Shown: positions 17,916-26,255, numbered from the stretch's first letter. The stretch is 64,000 bases of DNA from an uncultured Caulobacterales bacterium (GCA_903900155.1 CAIUMD010000017.1:1-64000), one strand, 5' to 3'. The notes: generated by a model from the letters alone, not told the origin. Program-made: numbers and translations.

Positions 17916-18050
17916 ATGAAGACCCAGGCCCAAACGCCGCTCGACATGATCCGCCCGGTCCTCTGGATGGCCGCGGCCGCGTTCGCGGCCGGCTTCGGCG
18001 GCTACCTGATGATCGGCCTCAAGGCCGTCCACGCGGCCCCGACTTTTTAA
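17916..18050 (+). CDS. Small single-pass membrane protein
   Basis: A 44-residue protein starting MKTQAQTPLDMIRPVLWMA. A hydrophobic helix rich in Ala, Gly and Phe (about residues 16-34) precedes the end KAVHAAPTF. A good ribosome site (AGGAG, 17902-17906) precedes the ATG at 17916. The open frame extends further upstream, but the codon pattern and ribosome site favour the short start. I do not recognise a family. It ends two bases before the converging dut stop. Confidence 0.6.
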   Translation: MKTQAQTPLDMIRPVLWMAAAAFAAGFGGYLMIGLKAVHAAPTF

Positions 18051-18052
18051 AA

Positions 18053-18523
18053 CTACTTAGAACCGGTCGAGCCGAAGCCGCCGGCGCCGCGCTCGGTGGC
18101 GTCCAGGTCCTCGACGTCGATCATCGGCCATTGCGGGGCCGCCGCGATGACGCCCTGGGCGATGCGGTCGCCGCGGCGGATCGTGAAGTCCTCTTCCCCC
18201 AGATTGATCAGCAGCACGCAGACCTGGCCGCGATAGTCGCTGTCGACGGTGCCCGGGGCGTTGACCACCGTGACGCCGTTCTTGAAGGCCAGGCCCGAGC
18301 GCGGGCGCACCTGCATCTCGAAACCGTCCGGCACCGCCACCGAGAATCCGGTGGGGACCATGGCGCGCGAACCGGGCTTGATCACCATCGCCTCGTCTTC
18401 CGGCACGTGGGCGCGCAGGTCGAAGCCCGCCGCGCCGGCGCTGGCATAGGCCGGAACCGGCAGGTCAGCTTGACCTTCCCAGCGCTTGAAGCGGATGGCG
18501 AGACCGGCGGGGATGGCGGACAT
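18053..18523 (-). CDS. dut: dUTPase (deoxyuridine 5'-triphosphate nucleotidohydrolase)
   Basis: A 156-residue trimeric dUTPase that hydrolyses dUTP to dUMP and pyrophosphate, keeping uracil out of DNA and supplying dTMP synthesis. The family motifs are visible: [36 protein letters not shown] and the C-terminal GAGGFGSTG that closes over the substrate. The open frame extends to 18580, but the ATG at 18523 has a GGAG ribosome site and the normal start. It lies downstream of coaBC on the same strand, a common pairing, here separated by a REP-like element. Confidence 0.96.
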   Translation of the reverse strand: MSAIPAGLAIRFKRWEGQADLPVPAYASAGAAGFDLRAHVPEDEAMVIKPGSRAMVPTGFSVAVPDGFEMQVRPRSGLAFKNGVTVVNAPGTVDSDYRGQVCVLLINLGEEDFTIRRGDRIAQGVIAAAPQWPMIDVEDLDATERGAGGFGSTGSK

Positions 18524-18585
18524 TGGAAGGCGCTCCTGAAAGACCGCCCGGCTGTAGCTGATTTGCGGGTCGTCGCCCATGGCCC

Positions 18586-18710
18586 GTCCTCGCCCTTCGA
18601 CAGGCTCAGGGTGAGGACTATTTTTGACGGCCTATCAGGAGAAACCTCATCCTGAGCTTGTCGGAGCCTGCCCTCGGGCCGGCGAAGCCGGACCCGGGGG
18701 GACGAGGTTT
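18586..18710. repeat. REP-like inverted pair, locus C, second unit interrupted
   Basis: Unit 1 (18586-18618) is intact. Unit 2 begins at 18643 and is broken after GAGCTTGTC at 18662. About 38 bases follow with the inner palindrome GGGCCGGC...GCCGGACCC, and the unit resumes as GACGAGGTTT at 18701-18710. The inserted segment is related in sequence to the insert at locus B but in the opposite orientation. Unlike loci A and B, this pair lies between two genes on the same strand (coaBC and dut). Confidence 0.75.
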
Positions 18711-18717
18711 CGGCGCC

Positions 18718-19914
18718 TCAGGCCAGGGCTTGAGCGATCCGCGCCGCGATCTGGCTCGCCACCTCGTTCTTGGCGGCGCGTTCCCAGCGCTCGGTCCCGT
18801 CCTGGGTGATCAGCAGCACGGCGTTCTCGGCCCCGCCCATCACGCCGGGCTGGGTGACGTCGTTGGCGATGATCCAGTCGCAGCCTTTGCGGGCCAGCTT
18901 GGCGCGCGCGTGCTCCTCGACATGGTCGGTCTCGGCCGCGAAGCCGACCACCAGCCTGGGCCGCCGTGGTCCAGTAGCTGAGAGCGTAGCCAAAATGTCG
19001 GGGTTCTCGACGAAGGTCAGGGCCGGCGGGCCGCCCTTTTCCTTCTTCAGCTTGGTCCCGAAGGCCTCGTCCACGCGCCAGTCGGCGACGGCGGCCACGA
19101 ACACGCCGACGTCGGCGGGCAGGGCGGCCTGGCTGGCGGCCAGCATCTGGCGGGCGGTCTCGACATCGACGCGCCTGACGCCCACGGGCGTGGGCAGGGC
19201 GACGGGGCCGGCGACCAGGGTCACCTCGGCGCCGAGTTTCGCCAGCGCCTCGGCGATCGCGAAGCCCTGCTGGCCGCTAGAGCGGTTGGTGACGCCGCGC
19301 ACCGGGTCGATCGGCTCGAAGGTCGGTCCGGCGGTGACCAGGGCGCGCTTGCCCTGCAGCGGCCGGGCGGCGGGCCCTTCCAGCATCGCCATGATGGCCG
19401 CGAAGATCTCCTCCGGCTCGGCCAGGCGGCCATAGCCGAACTCGCCGCAGGCCATCGACCCTTCCTCGGGACCCACGAAACTGACGCCGTCGGCCTTCAG
19501 GGTGGCGATGTTGCGCTGGGTGGCGGCGTGCAGCCACATCCGCACGTTCATGGCCGGGGCCATTAGCACCGGCTTGTCGGTGGCCAAGAGGGTGGTGGAG
19601 GCCAGATCGCCGGCGAGACCGTTGGCGGTCTTGGCGATCAGGTCGGCCGTCGCCGGCGCCACGACCACCAGATCGGCCGAGCGCGACAGCTCGATATGGC
19701 CCATCTCGTGCTCGTCGGTCAGCGAGAACAGCTCCTGATAGACCTTGTCCTCGGCCAGGGCGGCCAGGGACAACGGCGTGACGAACTCGGCCCCGGCCTT
19801 GGTCAGGATCGGCCGCACGCCGACGCCAGCCTTGCGGAGGAGTCGTGTCAGCAGCAGCGCCTTGTAGGCCGCCACCCCGCCGCCGACGATCAGAAGAACC
19901 CGCTTGCCGCTCAC
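18718..19914 (-). CDS. coaBC: CoaBC, bifunctional phosphopantothenoylcysteine decarboxylase/synthetase
   Basis: A 398-residue fusion for two steps of coenzyme A synthesis. The N-terminal flavin-dependent CoaC half shows PAMNVRMW and the cysteine in EGSMACGEFGYGRL. The C-terminal CoaB half, from about residue 190, shows VTAGPTFEPIDPVRG and the KLKKEKGG lysine stretch. I place the start at the GTG at 19914 (reads VSGKRVLLIVGGG) because it has a GGAG ribosome site and matches the family N-terminus. An in-frame ATG at 19959 would add 15 residues. dut follows on the same strand. Confidence 0.95.
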   Translation of the reverse strand: MSGKRVLLIVGGGVAAYKALLLTRLLRKAGVGVRPILTKAGAEFVTPLSLAALAEDKVYQELFSLTDEHEMGHIELSRSADLVVVAPATADLIAKTANGLAGDLASTTLLATDKPVLMAPAMNVRMWLHAATQRNIATLKADGVSFVGPEEGSMACGEFGYGRLAEPEEIFAAIMAMLEGPAARPLQGKRALVTAGPTFEPIDPVRGVTNRSSGQQGFAIAEALAKLGAEVTLVAGPVALPTPVGVRRVDVETARQMLAASQAALPADVGVFVAAVADWRVDEAFGTKLKKEKGGPPALTFVENPDILATLSATGPRRPRLVVGFAAETDHVEEHARAKLARKGCDWIIANDVTQPGVMGGAENAVLLITQDGTERWERAAKNEVASQIAARIAQALA

Positions 19915-20055
19915 GCCGTGCTCCGTCTTCGCAACGCGTCTTGCTCTGCACATGCCCATGCGGAGGCCAAAGCGCCAGAGCTAAAGATTGGGACTCGACT
20001 CGTGTTCCGCTTTCGTTCAATAAACGCAAAAGTAGAACAACGGGGCGATGCCATC

Positions 20056-20619
20056 ATGAAGATTGTGCGACGTGTCTCGACCGCCATGGTCGCGGTCATG
20101 GTTCTGGCGAGCCTTTCGGCTTGTGACAGCGGAGCCTCGGCAGTGAAGGCGCAGAAGGCCGGGGAGCGGGCCAGCGTCGCGGCGCCGGTGGCGTCGTCGG
20201 AGGGGGGCTTCAACACCGGCGGCCGGACGGCCGATCCGCGCGACGCGCCGGTCAAGCTGGTCTCGGGCAAACCCTACTGGGCCGCCAACCGCACGCGCTC
20301 GGCCGAGGAGAACGCCCAGCGCTCGTTCGAACGCAACGGCGCGACCTTCGAGGCCAAGACCGCCGACGACTATGTCGCCAAGGTCCACGCCTTCGTCAGC
20401 GATCCGCCCAAGGGCTCGGAAACCCTGAAGCGGTCGAACGGCGACCTCTTGATCTACGACCCCAAGGGCAATGTCTTCGCGGTGGTCTCGCGCGAGGGCG
20501 CGCCGCGCACGATGTTCAAGCCGGACGAAGGCGCGGCCTATTGGGACGAGCAGAAGACCCGCGAGGCGCGGCGGGCCTCGGCGTCCAACCGGCGCGAGCG
20601 CGAGCCGGCGGAGAGCTAG
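20056..20619 (+). CDS. Lipoprotein with polymorphic-toxin-like C-terminal domain
   Basis: A 187-residue predicted lipoprotein: basic start MKIVRR, hydrophobic core and a lipobox LSAC (Cys about 23). The middle is low complexity. Residues about 95-165 contain AKVHAFVSDPPKGSETL, then SNGDLLIYDPKGNVFAVV and APRTMFKPDEGAAYW. This pattern (PPxG, NGD, YDP, RTMFKP, YW) resembles C-terminal nuclease-like domains of contact-dependent and other polymorphic toxins, possibly of the BECR fold. That assignment is from memory of the family and is uncertain. No immunity-like gene is next to it. It converges with ubiB and shares the CTAG at 20616-20619 as overlapping stops. Confidence 0.7.
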   Translation: MKIVRRVSTAMVAVMVLASLSACDSGASAVKAQKAGERASVAAPVASSEGGFNTGGRTADPRDAPVKLVSGKPYWAANRTRSAEENAQRSFERNGATFEAKTADDYVAKVHAFVSDPPKGSETLKRSNGDLLIYDPKGNVFAVVSREGAPRTMFKPDEGAAYWDEQKTREARRASASNRREREPAES

Positions 20620-22136
20620 ACCGGTGGACGCGCCAGCAGGAGGCCGGTGACGAAGGCCGCGCCGGCGGTCGCGGCGCCGACCAGGAACCACAGCAGCGGC
20701 CAGGCGTGCTGACGCTCGGCCACGACCACGGGGGGCGGCGCCGACGGCGCTTCGGCGAGACGGGCCAGGGCCTTGATCGCGCGCAGGGCCTCGTCGGCGA
20801 AGTCGCGGGCCTTGGCGGCGGGGGACAGTTCGCGGCCGATCCAGCGGCGCACCACCGGATCGGCGGCGGCCCACAGGTCGTGGGTCGGGTCGATGCGGCG
20901 GGCCACGCCCTCGACGGTGACCATGGTCTTCTGCAGGAGGACGAGCTCGGGCCGCAGGGCCATGTCGAACAGGGCGGTGATCTCGAAGAGCTGCGCCAAG
21001 AGGCGGCCCATCGAGACGTCGCGGGCGTTGCGGCCAAAGACCGGCTCGCCGACGGCGCGCAGGGCCTGGGCGAAGGCGTCCATGTCCTGGTGGGCGGGGA
21101 CGTAGCCGGCGTCGAAGTGGACCTTGGCCACGCGGGCGTAGTCGCGGTTCAGGAAGCCATACAGGATTTCGGCCAGGTAGCGCCGCTCGCCGGAGCCCAG
21201 GCGGCCGACAATGCCGTAGTCGACCGCCGTGATCGCCGAGGGGGCGGCCACGAACAGGTTGCCCTCGTGCAGGTCGGCGTGGAACAGGCCGTGGTCCAGG
21301 GCTTGAGCCAGGAACCCGCGGGTGACGTTCTCGGCCAGGGCCTTGCGGTCCAGGCCGGGCAGCTGCAGGGCGGCCGGGTCGGACAGGGGGACGCCTTGCG
21401 CCCAGGTCAGGGTCAGGACGCGCCTGCCCACGCCCTCCCAGCAGACCAGCGGCGCGCGCATGTAAGGGTCCGTGGCCATGGCCTCGCCCAGTTCCGCGCA
21501 GCCGGCGGCCTCGAAGCGCAGGTCCATCTCCAGCTCCAGGGCCCGGATCACGACCTCGACGAACTGGGTAGGCTTCAGGCGGCGCGAGGCCGGGGCCAGC
21601 TTTTCGGCCAGGCGCGCGGCCAGGCGCAGGACGGCGCTGTCCTGGGCGACCTGGCGCTCGACGTTCGGGTGCAGCACCTTGACCGCCACCTTGCGGCCGT
21701 CGACCAGGGTGGCCGGATGGGCCTGGGCCAGCGAGGCGGCGGCGACCGGCTCGCCGATCTCGACGTAGATCTCCGAGAGCGGCTTGCCCAGGTTGCGGGC
21801 GATCTCGGCCTTGGCCACGGACAGCGGGAAGGCCGGCAGCCGATCCTTCAGGCGCGACAGGTCGTCGGCGAAGGCGGTCCCGAAGATGTCGGCGCGGGTC
21901 GACAGGAACTGGCCCATCTTGATCGCCGCCGGACCCTGCTTTTCCAGCACATGCGCCAGGCGCTCGCCCGCTCGCCCGCGCCGCGCGGCGCCGCCGGCGA
22001 ACAGGCGCAGGACGCGCCCCGCCCACTTGGCGGGCGCCGGCAGCAGCGGTTCGACCTCGCGCGGGATCAGGGCGTCGGCCCGGACCAGGGCCCAGCCCGC
22101 GCTCGTTAGGCGCCAGAAGGCGGAGAAAGACGTCAC
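20616..22136 (-). CDS. ubiB: UbiB, atypical kinase/ATPase needed for ubiquinone synthesis
   Basis: A 506-residue ADCK/UbiB family protein. The KxGQ motif is AAIKMGQFLSTR, the alanine-rich loop is AAASLAQAH, and the invariant lysine lies in VAVKVLHP. The catalytic-loop residues are HADLHEGNLF and the metal-binding motif is VDYGIVG. One or two C-terminal hydrophobic helices (WPLLWFLVGAATAGAAF) anchor it to the membrane. UbiB proteins support coenzyme Q assembly. It starts four bases after ubiE, so ubiE-ubiB form an operon. Confidence 0.95.
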   Translation of the reverse strand: MTSFSAFWRLTSAGWALVRADALIPREVEPLLPAPAKWAGRVLRLFAGGAARRGRAGERLAHVLEKQGPAAIKMGQFLSTRADIFGTAFADDLSRLKDRLPAFPLSVAKAEIARNLGKPLSEIYVEIGEPVAAASLAQAHPATLVDGRKVAVKVLHPNVERQVAQDSAVLRLAARLAEKLAPASRRLKPTQFVEVVIRALELEMDLRFEAAGCAELGEAMATDPYMRAPLVCWEGVGRRVLTLTWAQGVPLSDPAALQLPGLDRKALAENVTRGFLAQALDHGLFHADLHEGNLFVAAPSAITAVDYGIVGRLGSGERRYLAEILYGFLNRDYARVAKVHFDAGYVPAHQDMDAFAQALRAVGEPVFGRNARDVSMGRLLAQLFEITALFDMALRPELVLLQKTMVTVEGVARRIDPTHDLWAAADPVVRRWIGRELSPAAKARDFADEALRAIKALARLAEAPSAPPPVVVAERQHAWPLLWFLVGAATAGAAFVTGLLLARPPV

Positions 22137-22140
22137 AGCG

Positions 22141-22899
22141 TTAGAGCGCCCAGCCCTGGTGCAGGGCCGCGACGCCGCCGGTGAAGTTCGTATAGCTCAC
22201 CCGCTTGAAGCCGGCGTTTTCGATCATGCCGGCGAAGGTCTTCTGGTCGGGGAAGCGGCGGATGCTCTCGACCAGGTACTGATAGGCGTCGCGGTCCTTG
22301 GCGACCCACTCGCCGACCTGCGGAATGACCTTGAAGCTGTAGGCGTCATACGCCTTGGCCAGCGCCTCGGTCACTGGCCGCGAGAACTCCAGGCACAGGA
22401 AGCGGCCGCCGGGCTTGAGCACCCGGCGCGCCTCGCGCAGGGCCGCGTCGATGTCGGTGACGTTGCGGATGCCGAAGCTGATCACATAGGCGTTGGCGTA
22501 GTGGTCGGGCAGGGGCAGGGCTTGCGCGTCGCCGACGGTCCAGGTGATCTCCGGTTCGCCGCCGCGCTCGATGCCGGCCATGATCATCTCGGCATTGTAG
22601 TCGACGATGTTGATGGTCGCGTCCGGTCCGCCGCGGCGCTCCTGCGCGGCGCGGGCCATCTTGGCGAAGCGGCGGGCCATGTCGCCGGTGCCGCCGGCGC
22701 AGTCGATGATCACCTCGCCCGGCTGCGGGTTCAGGCGCGCGGCCACGGCGTCCTTCCACAGACGGTGCACGCCGCCGCTCATCAGGTCATTCATGATGTC
22801 ATAGTTCTTGGCGACGCGGTCGAAGACCCCGCGCACCAGGCCCGCCTTCAGCGAGGCGTCGACATCCGTGAAACCGAAGCTGGCGGAGGTGTTGCTCAT
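22141..22899 (-). CDS. ubiE: UbiE, ubiquinone/menaquinone C-methyltransferase
   Basis: A 252-residue SAM-dependent methyltransferase that C-methylates the demethylated quinone ring precursor. Motif I is [17 protein letters not shown]. The UbiE signature regions [17 protein letters not shown] and [17 protein letters not shown] are present. It heads the ubiE-ubiB operon and is divergent from mutM, with 70 bases between starts. Confidence 0.96.
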   Translation of the reverse strand: MSNTSASFGFTDVDASLKAGLVRGVFDRVAKNYDIMNDLMSGGVHRLWKDAVAARLNPQPGEVIIDCAGGTGDMARRFAKMARAAQERRGGPDATINIVDYNAEMIMAGIERGGEPEITWTVGDAQALPLPDHYANAYVISFGIRNVTDIDAALREARRVLKPGGRFLCLEFSRPVTEALAKAYDAYSFKVIPQVGEWVAKDRDAYQYLVESIRRFPDQKTFAGMIENAGFKRVSYTNFTGGVAALHQGWAL

Positions 22900-22969
22900 G
22901 ACGTCTTTGGGCCGAACTTTCTATATGACAGACCGCTCTTAGCCCGCGCCTTGCGTCGAAGGAACACCC

Positions 22970-23833
22970 TTGCCCGAATTGCCCGAAGTCGAGACCGTCC
23001 GCCGGGGCCTGGAGCCGGCGCTCGCCGGCGCGCGCCTGGCCCGCGTCCGCGCCAACCGGCCCGACCTGCGCTTCCCGCTGCCTGACGGCTTCGTCCAGCG
23101 GCTGACCGGCGCCAAGATCCTGCGCCTGGACCGCCGGGCAAAGTACATCCTGGCGCCGCTGGATCGGGGGGACACGCTGGTGATGCACCTTGGCATGACG
23201 GGCCGCTTCGAGATCGCCGCGCCGGCCGGCAGCGTCCGCCCCGGCGACTTCGCCCGCGAAGTCACACCCGACGACAAGCACGCCCACGTGGTCTTCGAGA
23301 CGGAAGACGGCGCCACCGTCACATATTACGACCCGCGCCGCTTCGGCTTCATGGACCTGATCCCGACCGACCGGGTCAGCCACCATCCCTGGTTCGCGAC
23401 CATGGGCCCCGAGCCGTTGGGCGACGGCTTCGACGCCAAGACCCTGGAAAAGGCCTTCGCCAACCGCAAGCAGGGCCCCAAGACCCTCCTGCTGGACCAG
23501 AAGACCGTCGCGGGCCTGGGCAATATCTATGTGTGCGAGGCCCTGCACCGCGCGCACATCTCGCCGTTCAAGCCGTCGGGCGGGATCGCCAAGAAGAGGC
23601 TCGGTCCGCTGACCACGGCGATCAAAGACGTCCTGGCCGAGGCCGTTGAGGTCGGCGGCTCGACGCTCAAGGACTTCGCCGCCGCCGATGGGGCGTTGGG
23701 CTATTTCCAACACCGCTTCCGCGTCTACGACCGCGAGGATGAGCCGTGCCCGACGTCGGGCTGCAAGGGCGTCATCGCCCGCGAGGTCCAGGCTGGGCGG
23801 TCGACCTTCTTCTGTCCGGTGTGTCAGGTGTGA
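22970..23833 (+). CDS. mutM: MutM (Fpg), formamidopyrimidine-DNA glycosylase
   Basis: A 287-residue DNA glycosylase that removes 8-oxoguanine and FAPY lesions and cleaves the abasic site. The start codon is TTG at 22970, preceded by AAGGA (22959-22963). It is fixed by biochemistry: after Met removal the N-terminus must be PELPEVET, where Pro1 is the catalytic nucleophile and Glu2 the partner. The beta-hairpin lysine is in RRAKYILAPL. The C-terminal zinc finger is CPTSGC plus FFCPVC. Length is normal. Confidence 0.96.
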   Translation: MPELPEVETVRRGLEPALAGARLARVRANRPDLRFPLPDGFVQRLTGAKILRLDRRAKYILAPLDRGDTLVMHLGMTGRFEIAAPAGSVRPGDFAREVTPDDKHAHVVFETEDGATVTYYDPRRFGFMDLIPTDRVSHHPWFATMGPEPLGDGFDAKTLEKAFANRKQGPKTLLLDQKTVAGLGNIYVCEALHRAHISPFKPSGGIAKKRLGPLTTAIKDVLAEAVEVGGSTLKDFAAADGALGYFQHRFRVYDREDEPCPTSGCKGVIAREVQAGRSTFFCPVCQV

Positions 23834-23849
23834 GGGCAGTGTTGGTTGG

Positions 23850-24272
23850 CTAGGAGACCCTGCGCGAGATCTTGGTTGCGGGCGCGATCGCCAAGCCGAC
23901 GACAGCCAGCAACAGGGCGGGCGCCCCCACAATAAAGCCGTTCAGGGTCAGGCCCACGAGCTGCGACGACATCAGGTCTGGCGGCGCGAAGGTGAGGCCA
24001 AGCAGTCCGCAGCACCCGGCGAGCGAGAGACCCGACACCACGCGGAGTCCAAGGATGTTGCCTGGCGCGCGGTTCGTGGCGTTCCACGCGAGCAGCGCTC
24101 CAGCCATCACGGCAATCGCGCCAAGCGGCAGGCCGAGCGCCAGAAAGAGGATCTCCGGATAGGACTCGCTGGGCCGCCCTTGCAGCCGCCACGCCAGGGG
24201 CGTCAGGCCCATGGCCGCCATCAGAAAGAACGCGGCGAGGCCTGCCACGAATGAACCAATTTGGGCCTTCAT
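23850..24272 (-). CDS. Hypothetical four-helix membrane protein
   Basis: A 140-residue protein starting MKAQIGSFVAGLAAFFLMAA. It has four hydrophobic segments (about residues 5-25, 43-63, 76-95 and 106-130) and a short basic tail KISRRVS. I recognise no family. It ends 16 bases after the mutM stop on the opposite strand. Base composition is like its neighbours. Codon pattern and clean hydrophobic periodicity support it as a real gene, but no function can be given. Confidence 0.55.
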   Translation of the reverse strand: MKAQIGSFVAGLAAFFLMAAMGLTPLAWRLQGRPSESYPEILFLALGLPLGAIAVMAGALLAWNATNRAPGNILGLRVVSGLSLAGCCGLLGLTFAPPDLMSSQLVGLTLNGFIVGAPALLLAVVGLAIAPATKISRRVS

Positions 24273-24332
24273 CGCCGGAGATGCCCAAGGCCTGGATCGA
24301 AGGTGGAGAAGGCGGCGATGGGTGGGAAGCGG

Positions 24333-24491
24333 CTAGCGTCTTCTCACGCCGCGATACGCGGAGAAGGCGGCCCACATGGTGGTCGCGCCTATGACAAACA
24401 TCGTGCCGAGTCCTTCGCCGAACTGCGCGATAACGAAAGCAATTCCCGCGATCGCGAACGCAACGGCGAAATACACCCACATCGGGAACAT
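24333..24491 (-). CDS. Hypothetical small two-helix membrane protein
   Basis: A 52-residue protein starting MFPMWVYFAVAFAIAGIAFV. Two hydrophobic helices are followed by the basic tail YRGVRRR. The open frame extends upstream to 24695, but the ATG at 24491 has a strong ribosome site (GGGAGGA) at good spacing. The upstream part would cross a palindromic repeat. No family recognised. It lies just upstream of the other small membrane gene on the same strand (60 bases between), so the two may be transcribed together. Confidence 0.5.
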   Translation of the reverse strand: MFPMWVYFAVAFAIAGIAFVIAQFGEGLGTMFVIGATTMWAAFSAYRGVRRR

Positions 24492-24567
24492 CGGCGGTCC
24501 TCCCAAATTCGCGCCAGCAACGCTACGCCTCAAGGTTGCCGAGGGCAATGTCTGCAACGGGTGGAGG

Positions 24568-24624
24568 CTGTGTGAAAACTCCGCCGCTGCACTGGGCGAT
24601 GCTGGCGCGGCGGAATTCTCGCAG
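24568..24624. repeat. Short imperfect inverted repeat, possible MITE or IS remnant
   Basis: CTGTGTGAAAACTCCGCCGC (24568-24587) and GCGGCGGAATTCTCGCAG (24607-24624) are imperfect complements flanking about 19 bases. The GGCTGTGTGAAAACTCC start resembles terminal repeats seen in some insertion sequences. No transposase fragment is present. The call is tentative. Confidence 0.35.
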
Positions 24625-24691
24625 CGTCGGTCGAAAGCCGATCTTCCGGGGCGGAAGGGGTCCTTAGTGGTGGGGCGGGGTCCCGCATCCA

Positions 24692-24717
24692 TCACCCTCT
24701 CCCAAGGGAGAGGGTGA
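24692..24717. repeat. 26-base perfect palindrome
   Basis: TCACCCTCTCCC-AA-GGGAGAGGGTGA is a perfect 12-base stem with a two-base loop. It is related to the longer inverted repeat at 47122-47244 (CACCCTCTCCCGCAAGGGGAGA). It belongs to a dispersed intergenic family and could end transcription on either strand. Confidence 0.7.
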
Positions 24718-24853
24718 CTATGGGGATTGAGGGCGCTCTATCCCCGGCATTCGCGAGGTCGACTTCAGCAAAATCAACGCCTTGTCGATTTTACACGCCC
24801 CTGAATGATCCGCGCTCAGAACCACCCCCATACTCTTCCTCACCCGATGGCGC

Positions 24854-25212
24854 GGAAGGGACGTCCGGCCGGCGATCGTGACGGCTGTCGGGGGTGGTCG
24901 AGCGGGAAGCGCTCGCCGGGCTTCTTTCGGGAAGTCCCTTCGCGACGGATCCAGCGGCAGGCTCCCTGAAACATCGGGACGAAGCCCTGGCGGTGAAGGT
25001 TCGGCGAGCGCGGCAGGCACGGGCTGAAATCGCCTGTGCGGTCCGGAGGGGAGCCAATCCCTCCGCCCGTCGGGGGCCTCTTGCGAGAGCGGGTTAAGAC
25101 CCCGCGTCTTGCGGGCTCACCGGATAACGGCTGCGCGGAGCGACCTGGCTTCGTCGAAACGGTATTCCACTCCCACATTCCGGACGTCGTCCGGCGCTCC
25201 GCGGTCCCTTCC
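24854..25212. ncRNA. Candidate structured RNA of about 360 bases, strand unknown
   Basis: The ends pair: GGAAGGGAC at 24854-24862 with GTCCCTTCC at 25204-25212. Immediately inside the 3' arm, CGCGGAGCG (25134-25142) pairs with CGCTCCGCG (25195-25203). That stem encloses a further perfect hairpin CCGGAC-GTC-GTCCGG (25180-25194). Other local stems are GGAGGG/CCCTCC near 25045-25065 and CCCGC/GCGGG near 25101-25115. No coding signal is present. Conserved bases of RNase P RNA, SRP RNA and tmRNA (including the tag code) are absent. A 6S RNA cannot be ruled out by eye. Confidence 0.35.
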
Positions 25213-25320
25213 TTACCCTTCAGCGGCCCCGGCGCGTGAAGTCGCGACGTCATGGCGCGAAGGGGCCTCCCCAAGCGCGCGCGCCTCTCTATAACTGCAC
25301 CGTTCAAGCAGGAGATCGTG

Positions 25321-26109
25321 ATGGCCGAGTACCAGACCCTGATCGTCGAGGCGCCGGACAAGGCGCCGGGCGTGACCCTGATCCGGCTGAACCGGCCCGA
25401 GGCCCTGAACGCCCTGAACACCCAGTTGCTGGGCGAGCTGGCCCAGGCCCTGGCGGCGGCCCAGGCCGACGACGCAGTGGGCTGCATCGTGCTGACCGGC
25501 TCGGCCAAGGCCTTCGCGGCCGGCGCGGACATCAAGGAGATGTCGGACAAGAGCTATGCCGACATGTTCAAGGCCGACTTCTTCACCGCTGGCGCCCGCG
25601 CGATCGAGCAGTGCCGCAAGCCGATCATCGCCGCCGTCGCCGGCTACGCCCTGGGCGGCGGCTGCGAGCTGGCGATGATGTGCGACTTCATCCTGGCCGC
25701 CGACACCGCCAAGTTCGGCCAGCCCGAGATCAATCTGGGCGTCGCGCCCGGCATCGGCGGCACCCAACGCCTGACCCGCTTCGTCGGCAAGTCCAAGGCC
25801 ATGGACATGATCCTGACCGGCCGGATGATGGGCGCCGAGGAGGCCGAGCGTTCGGGCCTGGCGTCGCGGATCTTCCCGGCCGACATGCTGATTGACGAGG
25901 TGCTGGCGGTCGCCGCCAAGATCGCCGGCCAGTCGCCGCTGGCCGTGGCCATGAACAAGGAACTGGTCGAGGCCGCCTATGAGACGACCCTGACGACCGG
26001 GGTCGCGCTGGAGCGACGGCTGTTCCACTCGCTGTTCGCGTTCAACGACCAGAAAGAAGGCATGGCGGCCTTCGTCGAGAAGCGCAAACCGGTCTTCAAG
26101 GGTAAGTGA
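25321..26109 (+). CDS. Enoyl-CoA hydratase (crotonase family)
   Basis: A 262-residue short-chain enoyl-CoA hydratase that adds water to trans-2-enoyl-CoA in fatty acid or amino acid breakdown. Crotonase motifs: [15 protein letters not shown] (oxyanion region), [15 protein letters not shown], and [15 protein letters not shown] with the second catalytic region. Both acidic catalytic positions appear present. The ATG at 25321 follows an AGGAG-like ribosome site; in-frame sequence upstream is not credible. It is followed on the same strand by rpsT with its own promoter, so it is probably transcribed alone. Confidence 0.92.
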   Translation: MAEYQTLIVEAPDKAPGVTLIRLNRPEALNALNTQLLGELAQALAAAQADDAVGCIVLTGSAKAFAAGADIKEMSDKSYADMFKADFFTAGARAIEQCRKPIIAAVAGYALGGGCELAMMCDFILAADTAKFGQPEINLGVAPGIGGTQRLTRFVGKSKAMDMILTGRMMGAEEAERSGLASRIFPADMLIDEVLAVAAKIAGQSPLAVAMNKELVEAAYETTLTTGVALERRLFHSLFAFNDQKEGMAAFVEKRKPVFKGK

Positions 26110-26144
26110 TCCGGGAAGAAACGATTGCGTCATCGGCCTCGCAG

Positions 26145-26192
26145 GAATCTGGCTTGTGGACCGTTGACCCCGGCCAGCGCTTCCCGTATATC
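26145..26192 (+). promoter_or_regulatory. Predicted rpsT promoter with an upstream GANTC site
   Basis: TTGACC (26164-26169) and TATATC (26187-26192) are separated by 17 bases, a good housekeeping-sigma promoter. A CcrM-type methylation site GAATC lies at 26145-26149. The rpsT start is 64 bases downstream of the -10 element. Growth-rate control typical of ribosomal protein genes is likely, but not shown. Confidence 0.65.
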
Positions 26193-26255
26193 CGCGCGCT
26201 CTATTTTCCCTGCTTCGCGGCCGCCCGCGGGCTGTCCGTTTGAAGGTCCTCACTT

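Larger units (their letters stand above)
24492..25320. other. 829-base region without a credible protein gene
   Basis: This region separates the small membrane protein gene from the enoyl-CoA hydratase gene. Open frames exist on both strands but none has a ribosome site or a recognisable product. It holds an imperfect inverted repeat resembling an IS or MITE end (24568-24624), a perfect 26-base palindrome (24692-24717) and a roughly 360-base stretch with long-range complementary arms that may be a structured RNA (24854-25212). Confidence 0.6.

Noticed and set aside
24854..25212. tmRNA, RNase P RNA or SRP RNA gene
   Set aside because: The tmRNA tag code, the RNase P GAGGAAAGUCC-type block and the SRP GGAAGGAAGCA block were looked for on both strands and not found.
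24840..25550. A 236-residue minus-strand open frame in the 24.5-25.3 kb gap
   Set aside because: It runs through the enoyl-CoA hydratase gene antisense, lacks a ribosome site and domain, and the non-overlapping part shows RNA-like complementary arms instead.
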